Origin: Aquatica leii
Lineage: Eukaryota > Arthropoda > Insecta > Coleoptera > Lampyridae
NCBI GenBank assembly: GCA_035610365.1
Contig: CM069437.1
Coordinates: 59,606,093-59,670,092, forward strand
Reading direction: 5' to 3'
Length of the DNA stretch: 64,000 bases
Of the stretch, positions 12,250 to 24,000 are shown piece after piece. Positions within the stretch are counted from its first letter, which is position 1. Each line of letters starts with the position of its first letter. The notes beneath the pieces were generated by a model that searched no databases, was not told the origin of the DNA, and saw only the letters and a list, made by a program, of their open reading frames with translations. Both the position numbers and the translations under genes were made by a program.

Positions 12250-13613
12250 ACTGTTGGCGTTCTAAATCGCGATGAGAAGGGTGTTCGGTTTTCTTTTTTG
12301 TGCTGCCATGTTACTGGTTTTGAGAGCGGAGTTGAGTAAGGTATTCCCTGATGAGGCAGCTTACTTCCTTGGTTACTTCTGTTTGGACGTATCGCTGTTT
12401 CTTCGTCTGAGGCTGTTCGGTGGACATGGGTTGCGCGGAGACGGTGAACTCGACTGGTCTCGTCACGTGGGCATACGAGACGGTGGGGTTCACAGGCTTG
12501 GCTGAAGCGCGAGGGGACGCTGAAATAGAAGCGTTAGTACGACTGTTGATCGTCTGTGGCTGCCTTGGGTGGGCTGAGCATTTCTTGTAGTTGGCCGGAT
12601 GGTCGTTTCGACAGTTGCAGCACGTAGCGGGGCCATCTTCGCGTTTCTTCGGGCATTCCTAGCTGAAGTGACACTCTAGGCACTTCACGCATCGTGGGGT
12701 TCCTCGACATCCCCTGGCGGAATGTCCAAATCGCTGGCACCTGTAGCACTGCCCGATGTCGCCTCTGGGGTGCAAAGTCTCAACGCGGACTTCGACGACT
12801 CCGATATCAGTGATATCAAATATCGTCTTGGCCTGCGGGTTTCTCTTAACCTAGACTAGAAGCAACGGCCTGAGATCATCCGCGTAATCTTGATGACTTT
12901 CATACCTTTGCAGTGAAGGTAAGTGGCGCTGGCATCGATCGAAGAGTCGCAGTGAGGCATCTCTTGGATCACGGCTTTTAGCGGTTGGTCTCCCTTCAGC
13001 TGGAACAAGTGGAAGTCTTGACGGCCTTCTTCTAGGACGTGTGTCGCTATACGGAAGTCTTCGGGCGTGGAGGCGTGGATGGCGACCCCGTTCCGCGTTG
13101 TCTTTGCTCTGGAAACATCTACGTTATTTCCTGCAAGGTCTGCATTGCTTTACCGTTGTCTTTCTGGTTATGAACGACGATGGGCGGGATTCTCTCTTTG
13201 CGGGTCGTCTCCAAGGTGTTGGCATCTTCGCGCTGCTGGACGCTTTCTCTTGTTGGACGCCAAAGTCCATTCTTCATCCATGGGTTTTTCAAGCTCGGTG
13301 TTGGACGCGGTGTTGGACACAGCAGCAAGTTCGGCGGTGGGCGTGGTGGCAGGCTCGGTGGTGACAGGAACGGCAGTCAACGCATCGGCAGCACCCTCGG
13401 TACGCCTGGACTTCGCCGGGGTCTCCATCGGTTCCGGGTAGGCGTCGGAACGTTTAGAGCCTCGTCACGGAAAGTACTCGCAGGCAACGGTTGCTTGTTC
13501 TTTTTCTTCTTCGGCTCGGGTACCGGAAGGGCGTCGAGAAGGCAATCCAGATAGAAGTGACTTAAGAAGTTGTCTTCGTATTTAAAGGAAAAAGTATCGC
13601 CGCAAAGGAACAA
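12250..13613 (-). pseudogene. Jockey ORF1 (gag-like) with zinc knuckles
   Basis: Around 12770-12560 the minus strand encodes a run of CCHC knuckles (CYRCQRFGHSARGC, CVKCLECHFS, CCNCRNDHPANYKKC) across small breaks. It is followed by a Pro/Ser-rich tail and a C-terminal QTEVTKEVSCLIREYL. The N-terminal part (13613-13380) is basic and Pro-rich. Nucleic-acid-binding gag proteins of Jockey elements have this layout. A frame change near the knuckles and others upstream make it a pseudogene. Confidence 0.7.
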
Positions 13614-13650
13614 GTTCGATTCTGATTGGGTTACGTTCGAAAAGAGGCGC

Positions 13651-14580
13651 GTCTTCGAGAAACCAGTAATAAACGGAAATCAAAAAGGCGACCGTTCACA
13701 CGATTGAAGTTATTGGGTTGTTTGATGATACTTTTAAAGCCAATGTCGCTAGCAGGTTTCTGTGATCAAGCTAATAATGACTGTATTAGAACGAATTTGG
13801 TTCATCTTAAAATTAGGATATACTAAATGTTGAAAGCTAACTCGAAATCTTCGCTACAGTAGTAAAATTAATTATTTCATCATGGTAAATTTTAGAATTC
13901 TATCAATCGGATTAATTTAATTATTTAACAAGATACTGTGAACAGTTTGAGTTTCCTTTTAGGCTATTATTAGATATTAATGTAGTAGTAATTGGAAACT
14001 AAATTCTTCCAACTTTTTTTGTGTGTTTTGGTTGAAACACAAATTTTTACAACATAGGGCTTGGAGTCCAATGCTTCACTAGTTTTTTGTTATTGGCAAA
14101 AGTTTGTACTATACATTACAAGCAAGAATGTTTAATCTCTACTATTTATATATTTCATGGCTAACTCAAATATCAGCTGTATATGAAAGAGTGCAGTCAA
14201 AATCGATCATTTGTAAGCGAAGCAAATGTTACTACTGGTCACTACAAATATAATTGTGTTGACAACATTACCATCTTGTAGATATCTCACAAACTACTAT
14301 TAAAGAATTACATTAACTAGAGGTATATACTTTTCTTCTTCTTCCACAAGATGGTAACTATTACCATATGTCGTTAACCGATCACATAAGAATATTTTGT
14401 TTACTCAGCAAATGGGCGATAGGATATAAGCGATGTACGATAAAAAATCATTTATTGACTTTATGACTACAATACAAATATAGTATGTATTCGAGTCATT
14501 AGTTCTTATATTTTATTTGTTACTTTAAAGTTTTGGTAATAACTTCTTGTCAAACAATATATTTCATTCATAGTTTAATA
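13651..14580. other. 3' flank of the fucosyltransferase gene, no gene recognised
   Basis: AT-rich spacer between the Jockey remnant and the fucosyltransferase polyadenylation signal. Only short frames without domain content occur. Confidence 0.45.
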
Positions 14581-14581
14581 G

Positions 14582-14587
14582 TTTATT
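14582..14587 (-). terminator. polyadenylation signal AATAAA
   Basis: Minus-strand AATAAA about 16 nt after the fucosyltransferase stop codon. It is so close that the 3' UTR would be very short; other AT-rich candidates lie further down. Confidence 0.4.
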
Positions 14588-14602
14588 TCTATTTTTGCGA
14601 AT

Positions 14603-15044
14603 TCATCGACATACATTTAAACTAATAAAATCATTTAAGTTATTATAAATCTTAGTTTTTTTGCTATTATAGTTAAGTGCTTCACATATTCTACAGTAAT
14701 GTACAGATAGCGAATGAAAGTAACCATGCTCATTCAAAACTTCAAAATCGCGCTTCCACTTGAAGAAATTCTCCATTTCGTTAAGCGAACTATTTAAGTA
14801 CAGTAAATATGAGGCTAAATCTTTCGGCAATGCAAAGTCGTTTACATCAATATACGAGTTGGGAGGCAGACTTTGTTGTAAGCTTAGCTTGGAGCCACCC
14901 ATGATTACAGGTATCGCTTTTTTGTGGTATCCACTCCACCATACCTTTTCGGTAATGTACTCATCGCATTCTGTGTTTTCGAACGATAAATAAAACTTAT
15001 AATCAGATATAATTTTGCAATCTGTGTGAAAATGTCCGGGACAC
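14603..15044 (-). CDS. fucosyltransferase exon 5 (terminal)
   Basis: Acceptor GCTATTTAG, 442 nt to TGA. Contains the GT10 signature (FENTECDEYITEKVW), AIPVIMGG, YIDVNDF, an FFKWKRDFE segment and the closing CRICEAL, where paired Cys are conserved in the family. Confidence 0.88.
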
Positions 15045-18000
15045 CTAAATAGCATTGATTACAACAAACGATACGGGTTGATTATACTTACTGTAAAGTT
15101 CCACATCCTCCGTAAGCGTCTACTCGCACATACTTGCTTAACTCTTTAATGTACATTAAGCGTTTTTCACTACAGTTAGAAATTACTATAGCGACAAGCA
15201 CGTCTTGTTTTTTACTTTTATTCCAGTCAGCAACGTTAAATTTGTCCATCTTGTTTTTTAAAGGAACTGTACGACCGTAAGGAACTGGTATGTCTGAAAC
15301 CAACCTGAAAACGAAATTTCAATTTACTTTATTATTGTTATTAATAATATTATTATTATTATTATTACTATACAGGGTGGTCCAAAAGTTTGGAACAAAA
15401 TTTATAATTTTCAAAGTAATTGTTTTTGGAAAAATCTCTCGCACAGGTCGATTTTTATTTTTTTTTTGAGCACATTGCGTCACAAGAAATTCGGAGAAAA
15501 AGTGAACACAAAAAAGCTAATTATCAGGGAAATGGACCTAATGACTACAACCAAAGATATAGAAGCATCAATAAAACTATATGGAGACATAGAAAACTTA
15601 AAAATAGGAGTGTTTAGGCCTAACAGAAACTACACGAAGGCGGTGACGATTAGGGTACCAGAAAACACAGCTATTAAAGTGTTACAAAAAACAAAAATTA
15701 GAATAACCGTGTCACAATGCAGGCTGGAGGAGCAACATCGGGCAGTTAGATGTTATAGATGCTGAGAGTATGGACATAACGCAAAAGAGTGCAAAGGAAA
15801 CGGTAGGACAAAATTATGCAATAAGTGCGGAAGGGAAAGACACATATACAGAGAATGCCAAGAAAAGGAATACTGCCCAATATGCCGGTAGAGAGAACTG
15901 CGGCAGTTGGAAAAAACACATAATGGAGGTAAAAAGACAAAATAAGACGGCGGCGGGAGAACCGAAAACATAAATTGTGATAAAAACCCGTGATATAAAC
16001 GTTTTGTGAAGTCCAGAGCTCTATATATATACGTACTTTATACTTATTTACACACATATATATTTATTTAACTATCTATTTACATAAACATGGCGAATAA
16101 AAATAAGAAATAGATTATGAGTAAAAAAGGTGATGCAGCAATATATATAGCGACAGATAAAATTAAGATAGACGATATAAGAAAGGAAACAAAAAAACAA
16201 AATTATAAGAGGGGATTTTAACTGCAAAGCGCACGAATGGTGCTCTCCATATATGGACACCAAAAGAAAAAGAAAAGTAGAGTAAATAATAGAAAACAAA
16301 TTACTGGTGCTAAATAAAGGAAAAACTCCTACTTTTCAAACAAGGGGAATGCAGTCATACATAGACATAACATTAGCTTCAAAACAGCTACTTAAAAGTA
16401 AAATAACATGGGAGGTAAGCAAAGAAGAAAACAACAGTGACCATAAAAATATATATATAAGCGTAGTGAATAAAAACATCACAGTAGTGGATGAACAAAA
16501 AAAAATCCACGGATGGAAATACATAGAACGAAAAAAAGAAAAGATAAAGAAAATAATTCCAGAAAAATGGGTGACAGCTGGAACGAAGATAGACTGAATA
16601 AAGCTTTAAAGCAAGCTTGTAACGAAACTCTTAATAAACACAGAGTAAGAAGGAAAAAACAAATGTATTGGTGGAACCCGCAAATCAAAGAAATAAGAGA
16701 CAAGTGCCAAAGAGCAAGAAGAAAAGCACAGAAAACAAGAAAAAAATCTATCTGAAGAGAGTGTTAAGGAAGCGGAAATAGAGTATAAGCAAAATAAAAA
16801 ACAATTAAAGAAAGAAATTGAAAAACAAAAAAAGAAGCATGGAAGAGGGTTTGTCAAGATATAAATAGGGACACATGGGGGTATCCCTATAAATAAAATA
16901 AAAAGTAAAATTACAAAAAAAGCGCGATAACCCTAATTGACAAAGAACAACTCAAATTATCCAAAGAAATGTTCCTAAGAAGACAACAAACGAGATGGAA
17001 TAAACTAAAAATAGCAACAGAGGATATCTCAATATAACAAAAGAGGAGATAGAAAAAGCGGGAAAAGATGTAATGGCAAAAAAGCGTGCGGGCCTGACGG
17101 AGTGCCCCCCGAAGTCATAAAAATAATAGCAAGGGAAAAACCGGAAATCCTATAAAGAGTCTTTAATCAACTCATCCCAAAGATAAAATTACTAAAGTCT
17201 TGGAAGGATGCAAGACTAATATTAATCGAAAAAAAAGTACCGACCAATATGCCTTATAAACATCATCGCGAAGTTATACGAGCAAATTATAGAACTGTAG
17301 AACTACAAAAAGGTAATAAAATATCGCAAAATCAGCATGGTTTCAAAAAATGCTTTCAATGAGGCAGGTTGGGAAAAAATAGTAGCAGCTATGAAAAAGA
17401 AAAGTATTGCGCCATATCTAATAGAACTAATAAAAAGTTACCTAGAGAACAGGGAAATACAGGTTGGGGATAAAAAAGAAAGAATTAAATTGACATACGG
17501 GGTACCACAAGGTACGGTATTAGGTCCAACGCTATAGAACATTTTCTATGATTATATTCTAGAAACTCATATACCAAAGAGCTGTAATAGGAACGGGGAA
17601 AAATAGAAAAGAATTATAGCAGAAACTGGAAAAAGCAATAAAAGCAATAATATTATTATTTATTCTTAATTGTTTAGCCATTCGGCCTTACAATGGGTTA
17701 CGTTATCCTTACATTATTCTTTCAAACATAATAATATAATTTGTACAAAAATTAAAAACTAAAAAACTTTCTCCCCTAAAATCTTTCCATCACCATCTAA
17801 CTATTCTAATACTTTAGACCTAACCCTCCCCTCTTATCCTTCTTTCCTTTACTGCTTTTATGCAATCTAATCCCTCCCCCTCCTCTCCAAGCAATGCCTG
17901 CCTCCCCCACATTTCTTCTCTTAGCTCGCCACACTCCTCAATCAAGTGCTTTATGTCCTCCCATCCCTCCCCACATAATCTACATCTCTTCATTACATCC

Positions 18001-21000
18001 TCCTTCTAATACTCATTTAAATTCTCCTCATTTCCGCATCTAAACCTGGCTATAAGTCGTTTCTCTCCTAAGCTTTTCCTCCCCATCAGATACTTAGGAA
18101 CCCCCCTGAACACTATATTTTCATACCTTACGTTATACTTTCTTTCCCTTATCTTTCCTTCCCTCTGTTGCACCTGCGAATCTTTACCTCTTCTTACTAT
18201 CTATCCCGTATCCCATATATGTTTTTGCTATCTTTTACCGTCCTTCAACAACATTGCAAAATTTTACATTCTCTCCTTTCCTTCATTTTCTCTTCATAGA
18301 CCATCGCCCTTTTCCCTGCTTCTATTCTAATCTTCTCTAACTTTCCCTCCTCCTCTATTATGTACCCTGGCGACTCCCTGTCTAAACCTAGTATCCATTT
18401 CCAATATTTTATTTGTACCCTTTCCAATAGGTTCCACTCTTTCCAACCCCATACCTCCACCCCGTACATCATCACAGTTTTAATCAATTTTTATCTTTAT
18501 CGTATTTATCATACTTTTCATCTCCAACTTATTTTTTGCCACCATGAGCATATCGTCTGCATATGCCAACACCCACACTTTAATCCCTCCCTCCATGACA
18601 ACCCCACTACACTGACCTTCCTTCAACACTTTTTCTATGTCCCCTATATACAGTGCAAATAAAATAGGGCTAAGAGGACACCCCTGCCTTAGCCCCTTCC
18701 TCGTCCAAAACACTTCACTAACACTATCCCCTATTTTTACCCTATTCTTAGTCTCTTTATATATCCCTTCCAGTTTCCACGCTAGTTGTTCTTCTATTCC
18801 CTTTTTCCTTAACACCCTCCATAGCTTTTCCCTATTCACATTATCAAACGCAGCCTCTATGTCCATAAAGAACGCGTATACCTTACCCCTTTTCTTATTT
18901 AGCTCTCCATTCACTAACTGCTTCAATATATAAACATTATCTATTGCCCTTCTTCCCACTCTAATCCCATCTGCCAATCTGGTAATAGTCTTTTTTCTTC
19001 CACTGCCTTCTCCAGCCTCCTTTGTATAATCATGGCATACACTTTATAACTTACATTAGTAACACTAATCCCTCTATAATTCTTTATCTCCTTTCTATCC
19101 CCTCCCTTATAAACCGGCAGAATTAGACTTTCTTTCCCTGACTCCCTGACAATTTCTCCCCTTTACATATTGTATTAAAAATTTTCCATTGTTCTCCTTG
19201 CGTACCGTCCGTTCCTGTCGTCTTTCTTAATTTTAGTCTATTTATTGCTTCCTCCATTTCCTCTTTCGTTATCTCCCACCCCTCCTCTATTGCATTTACC
19301 CCTTGCAATATCACCTGCCCTGGTCTTTCTATTGTTCCCTCCAAACGCTCCATACAATAACCCAGCCACACCTTTATATCCGTTAAACCTCCTCTTCTCT
19401 TATCTCTTCTTCTCTCCTTGTTTAGAAATTCCCACACTTCTCTTTCTTTCTTTATTTCCTTTACTTGTTTTTCCATTTCCTCTTTATACGACACCTTTCT
19501 CTTAGCACATACATTTCTAAAATTCATTTTTTTCTCCTTATACTCCTGCACATCTATTCTACCTTTCTTCCATCTTCTTCTAGCATTTCTCATCTCTGTT
19601 TTTTGCCTCTCTACATTCTCTATTCCACCACCTATTTTCGTTCCTCTTTTTTCCTTGTCTTCTCTTAAACCTTTTCTTTTCTACTGCCTTCTCCATTTCT
19701 GCAGTCAACTCCTTTAGTCCTTCTTCCCCCCCTACATCTCCCCAAATCACTTGCTCCAACTTCATCTTATATCTTTCTATGCTTTCCTCAGTCCACACCT
19801 TTTTTACTCCCCATCCCCTCTGTTCCTCCTTAATTCCCTGCTCCTTTCCTTTTAAAATCACTTCCAGTGGCTGATGATCCGATTCCTCTTCATCCCCCAC
19901 TTTAAAACTTTCTATGTCCTCCCACATCTCTCCACTCACTATCACGTAATCGATCACCGATTCCCCCTTCCTCCCATATAAGTATAGTCACCTCTGTCCC
20001 CCTCCTCTATATTTCCATTAAGGATTGACCATCCTTTTTCCTCACACATCTCCACTAACATTTTTCCATTTCCTATTAACTGTCTTATCTACGCTAACTC
20101 TTTTCTTTACTTCCCCTTCTATAATCACTCCTCCCTTTTCCCCGTTCTCGCGTTAAAATCACCCCCTATAATAATCTTTTCCTCCCCCTGTACCATTTTC
20201 TCAATCTGTTCACTTATCATCCTCATATCCCGCCCATAAACTGTTAACACTATATATTTTTCCTTTCCTTTTCTGGCCACATAACTTTTTACAATCTCTT
20301 TCCCTTGCTTCTCGTTTCCCTCCTCTTCTTCAACCGACCAGTTCCTTTTTATGCCCGTTAGTATCCCTCCCCTTGCTCTACCTTTACTTTCTCTTCTAGT
20401 TGCAAATTCCACCTTCCAACTATAACCCTTTGGTAATTTTTCCTTCCATACTTTCCAGTCTTTTTCCTCCAACCATGTTTCCGACATTCCCATCATATCA
20501 AAACCCTCTACGTATCTCCAGAAATCCTCTCCCTTATTTTTTATGCCTGCCACATTTTAAAACAATAATTTCATTTGATTCTGCTTTTCCATCTCATTTT
20601 CCTTAAAACTTGCTAATCCAACATCATTTGATCCATCCTTCCCTCCCCCAACTCTTAGTTTTTTGCCCCCTTCTTCACTAGAGTTCCCCTCTCCTCATCT
20701 CAAAATCTTTCTTCACCTTCCACCCACACTTTCAAGAATCCTATTTTATTCCTTTTCTCTTCTCCCTTCATCTTACTCGCCTCATATCTTACCTTCTTTT
20801 GTATATCTATTTCCCTTCTCGTCATGTCATCGTCTAAATAAATGCTCGTACCTCTGAACCTTTTTTTTGCTTCCATACATCTAACTTATCCTCAAATGTA
20901 CCCATCCTTACTAACATTACACGCTCTGCTAGCTTTCTAGTTTCTACCACTGTTTTCTCAATATTTAAATTCTTCTTCGTCCAATTTTCCACTTGCTCCT

Positions 21001-24000
21001 TTTGCTCCTTCTTTCCATATTTCACTTCCATACCTCTTATGATTATGTTTGTTCTCCTTTTTTCTTTTTCGGTTTTTTCCCAGCTTCTTTCTATCTTCTC
21101 CAATCTGGCCTCCAACTTTTTATACTTTTTACCCATTTCTTCAAATTTCCTTTTTCATTCTTCATTTGACTTTCTTAATTCTTCTTTCATCTCCTTTACC
21201 TCTTTATTATTCTCTTTCAACTTTTTACCGATCTTAATTTGTTCCTCTCTTATACTCTTTACCTCCTTTAACAGTTCTTTACACATTTCCACTAACTCCC
21301 TATCTTTCCTCTCTTTTCCTTCCGCTACCGGTGATTTCCTTACTTTGGTGCTCTTCCTGAACACCTCCTCCATCGTAGCTTGCCTTTTTCTTTTTCCTTT
21401 TGACCACCCTTCCTCGGAATCCGACATAATTTCCCTTCTCCTCGAAACTTTACACTAATTAACTTTCTGCTCTTTTTTAATAACGAAATGCTAATTATAT
21501 TAAATCACCAAAAAAAAATAAAAACAAAAAAAACACGTATTTATGACTTAACGAAATATTAATTAAATTAAATTTAAATCACCAAAAAATTCAATTCAAT
21601 AAAAGCAATAATAACAGCAATAGAAGATAAGGGTCTCAAAACAGCGACAGAAAAAACTGAAGTCATCGTACTTAAAAGCAGAAACAAAGTCAAAGAGATT
21701 ATCATAAACATTAAGGATAAGGAGATTAAAAGCCAAAATTGTATAAAAGTATAAGTATAGGTAAGAATTGGAATATGGAGACACATATCATTGAAGCAAC
21801 AAAAAAAGCAGACAAAACTATAATGATGTTATCCAAAATAATGCCCAGCATAGCACGGAAAAAAGGCAGTTACTGCTAAGCATAGCTAATTACTATCAAG
21901 AAATGGGAGGGAGAGTGAGCAGAAAATAAAACAAGAAGGCGGTGGATAAAAAAAATAAAAAATATAAATGAGTAGTTCTTAAGAAACCATAGAGAACTAA
22001 ATCATTACTTAACCCAATTCCTGACAGGTCATGGGTGTTTTAAAGCGTATCTCTGTAAATAAAAAGAAACGACAAACAAAAATGTAACTACTGCAAAGAG
22101 GTTGATACAGCAGAACACACTGTATTTATATGCAAAAGGTGGGAAAAGGAAAGAGAAAAGCTGAATATAGAAATAAACGCCGAAAATGTCATAGAAAATA
22201 TGTTGGAAAATGAAATAAAATAGGACAAAATTAGCAAAACTAAATGACGCTGAAATAACTAACAACCGAATATACTGGGTGCAGAGAAATGCAAAAAAAA
22301 GCGATACCTTTACCCCTGCCACTGATAGGAGAAAAAAATGGAGGGGGTTTTAGCCGGTAAGAGTCCGGTACTACCATATGGAATTGGTCTATGTGGTGTC
22401 TATGATGGTTTTCATCCTTCTTAAAAGAACGGTTCTCCTAGTAAGTGATAATTTTAAAATTTGGTCAAATTAATGACCCCTTCTTTTAGGAGGTTGGATG
22501 AAAGCAACTACTTCGCAAATTACTGAAGTAGTTGCTTTCATCCAATCTCCTAAAAGAAGGGGTCATTAATTTGACCAAATTTTAAAATTATCCTTCTTAA
22601 AATAAAAACCCATAGAAAAATTGAAAAAGTGGTGTAATGTCGGGTAAGCAGACAGGCCATTAAATTGTTCTGTGTTGTCTTCATTAATCTACCTGGAAAA
22701 ACTTCGTTGGGTTAATTCCTAATATCTCAAGCAAAATGTGGGGGAGCGCCATCCTGTTAAAACCAGATTCTGAGGTGAGGTGCATCTGAACTGTTTTTAT
22801 CAACAACTTTGCCAATGCCGGTACTATCTCAAATCTTAGGAAATCTAAATATCTTTTACCATTTAAAATTCTTTCCAAAAAGACACGTCCTAAAACGTGG
22901 TTAATAGTCGCTGGTGCGATCTAGGACAAGTGGACGCGGCCAACTGGGCGCGGCCAACTGGCCGCCGTCAACTGGCCGCCGCCAACTGGGCGCGAGGAAA
23001 AGTGGACGCCAGGACAACTGGGCGCAAATTTGTCATTAAATTGTAGTTAAAAAGAAACTATTAAGAGTCTAATTGACCTTTTTAAATATAATTTTAAATA
23101 TGTATTTTACATTAGCCATCAATTAGCCAAAATTGTAGTTAAAAGACTTGCATTTTAAATGGTTTTATTTGAAAAATTTAATAACTTTTAAATATTTTTG
23201 AAAAAATTAGAAGCCATCAGTTAGTTATTAAAGTGCCGTTAAAAGATTTTCATATCAAATGTTTTTTTTTAAGCGTCAAATAATCTTATACAAGTACTTA
23301 GAACATTTCATTTCTCATTTATTATAAATCAACACATTCACCTAAAATATTTTTTTTAATTTAAAAAGCACTATATGTTGTATAATATAATTTTCGCGCC
23401 CAGTTGGCTCGCGTCCACTTGGCTTGCGCCCACTTGTCCCCGCGCCTAGTTGGCGGTGCCCAGTTGGCCGCGCCCAGTTGGCCGCGTCCACTTGTCCCAT
23501 TACGCGCTGGTGTTGGATATGATTGTTTTGAACCCATCGAGGATTGTTGCTTGATCAGTATTACAATTGTGACGATTTACTTCATCATTGATCGTAAAAG
23601 TTGCTTCGTCACTAAACAGCACGTTGTTCAGAAAACCTAGATTCGGTCAAATTCGTCTTCATTCAGCTCCTGAACAAGTTAAACTTTGTAAGGATAAAGC
23701 CGCTCCTTTTTTAAGTAACCTTTTGACTGTGGTATTGCCGACTGCGTTATCCCGGGCAATATTCCTTGTTGAAATGTGGGGGGTTGTCTTGCACTTTCAA
23801 GAGAATGGAGGCCTGTCGCTCACACTACCAGTTTCAGCAAATTTGACACAATGTGCCGCATGACCCTTTTTCCATTTAAATTTTTATTACAATATGGTTC
23901 ATGGCCGCCATCCCAAGTTTTTGCTAAAAAATGTGTATGCTAAAATGTGCCCAATAGAAAATAAAAATCGACCTGTGCGAGAGATTTTTCTAAAAATAAT

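Larger units (their letters stand above)
9655..13650 (-). mobile_element. Jockey-type non-LTR retrotransposon, degenerate
   Basis: Minus-strand order is gag-like ORF1 (13.6-12.25 kb), endonuclease (12.2-11.6 kb), RT (10.9-9.95 kb) and a 3' tail ending near 9660. It is the most GC-rich block of the window and keeps long readable stretches, yet contains several frameshifts and stops. No target duplication was found. Confidence 0.8.
17653..21596 (-). mobile_element. non-LTR retrotransposon inserted in the R1 element
   Basis: A 3.9-kb minus-strand element bounded by a perfect 17-bp target duplication. Its 3' end carries an AATAATATTATT-type tail and its 5' UTR a tandem duplication. Frames are broken but only mildly, and the protein is strongly Lys/Glu-rich, giving a pyrimidine-rich plus strand. 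ORF1 has a coiled coil and an RRM-like piece; ORF2 has endonuclease, RT and a C-terminal zinc finger. I do not assign a clade. Confidence 0.8.
15470..22410 (+). mobile_element. R1-clade non-LTR retrotransposon, split, degenerate
   Basis: Plus-strand order is gag-like ORF1, endonuclease, RT and C-terminal zinc finger, ending with a 3' UTR whose GGTAAGAGTCCGG stretch is near 22358. The element is interrupted at 17636-21613 by a second non-LTR element, with a 17-bp duplication of its own RT sequence. Exact ends inside the mariner were not determined. Confidence 0.72.

Noticed and set aside
13041-13554. Overlapping plus-strand frames of 107-124 codons
   Set aside because: Antisense of the Jockey ORF1 region; low-complexity Arg/Ser/Gly composition and no domain.
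18360-20857. Many plus-strand open frames rich in Ser, Phe, Pro and Leu
   Set aside because: They are the antisense of the Lys/Glu-rich minus-strand non-LTR proteins; the minus-strand readings carry real RT and endonuclease motifs.
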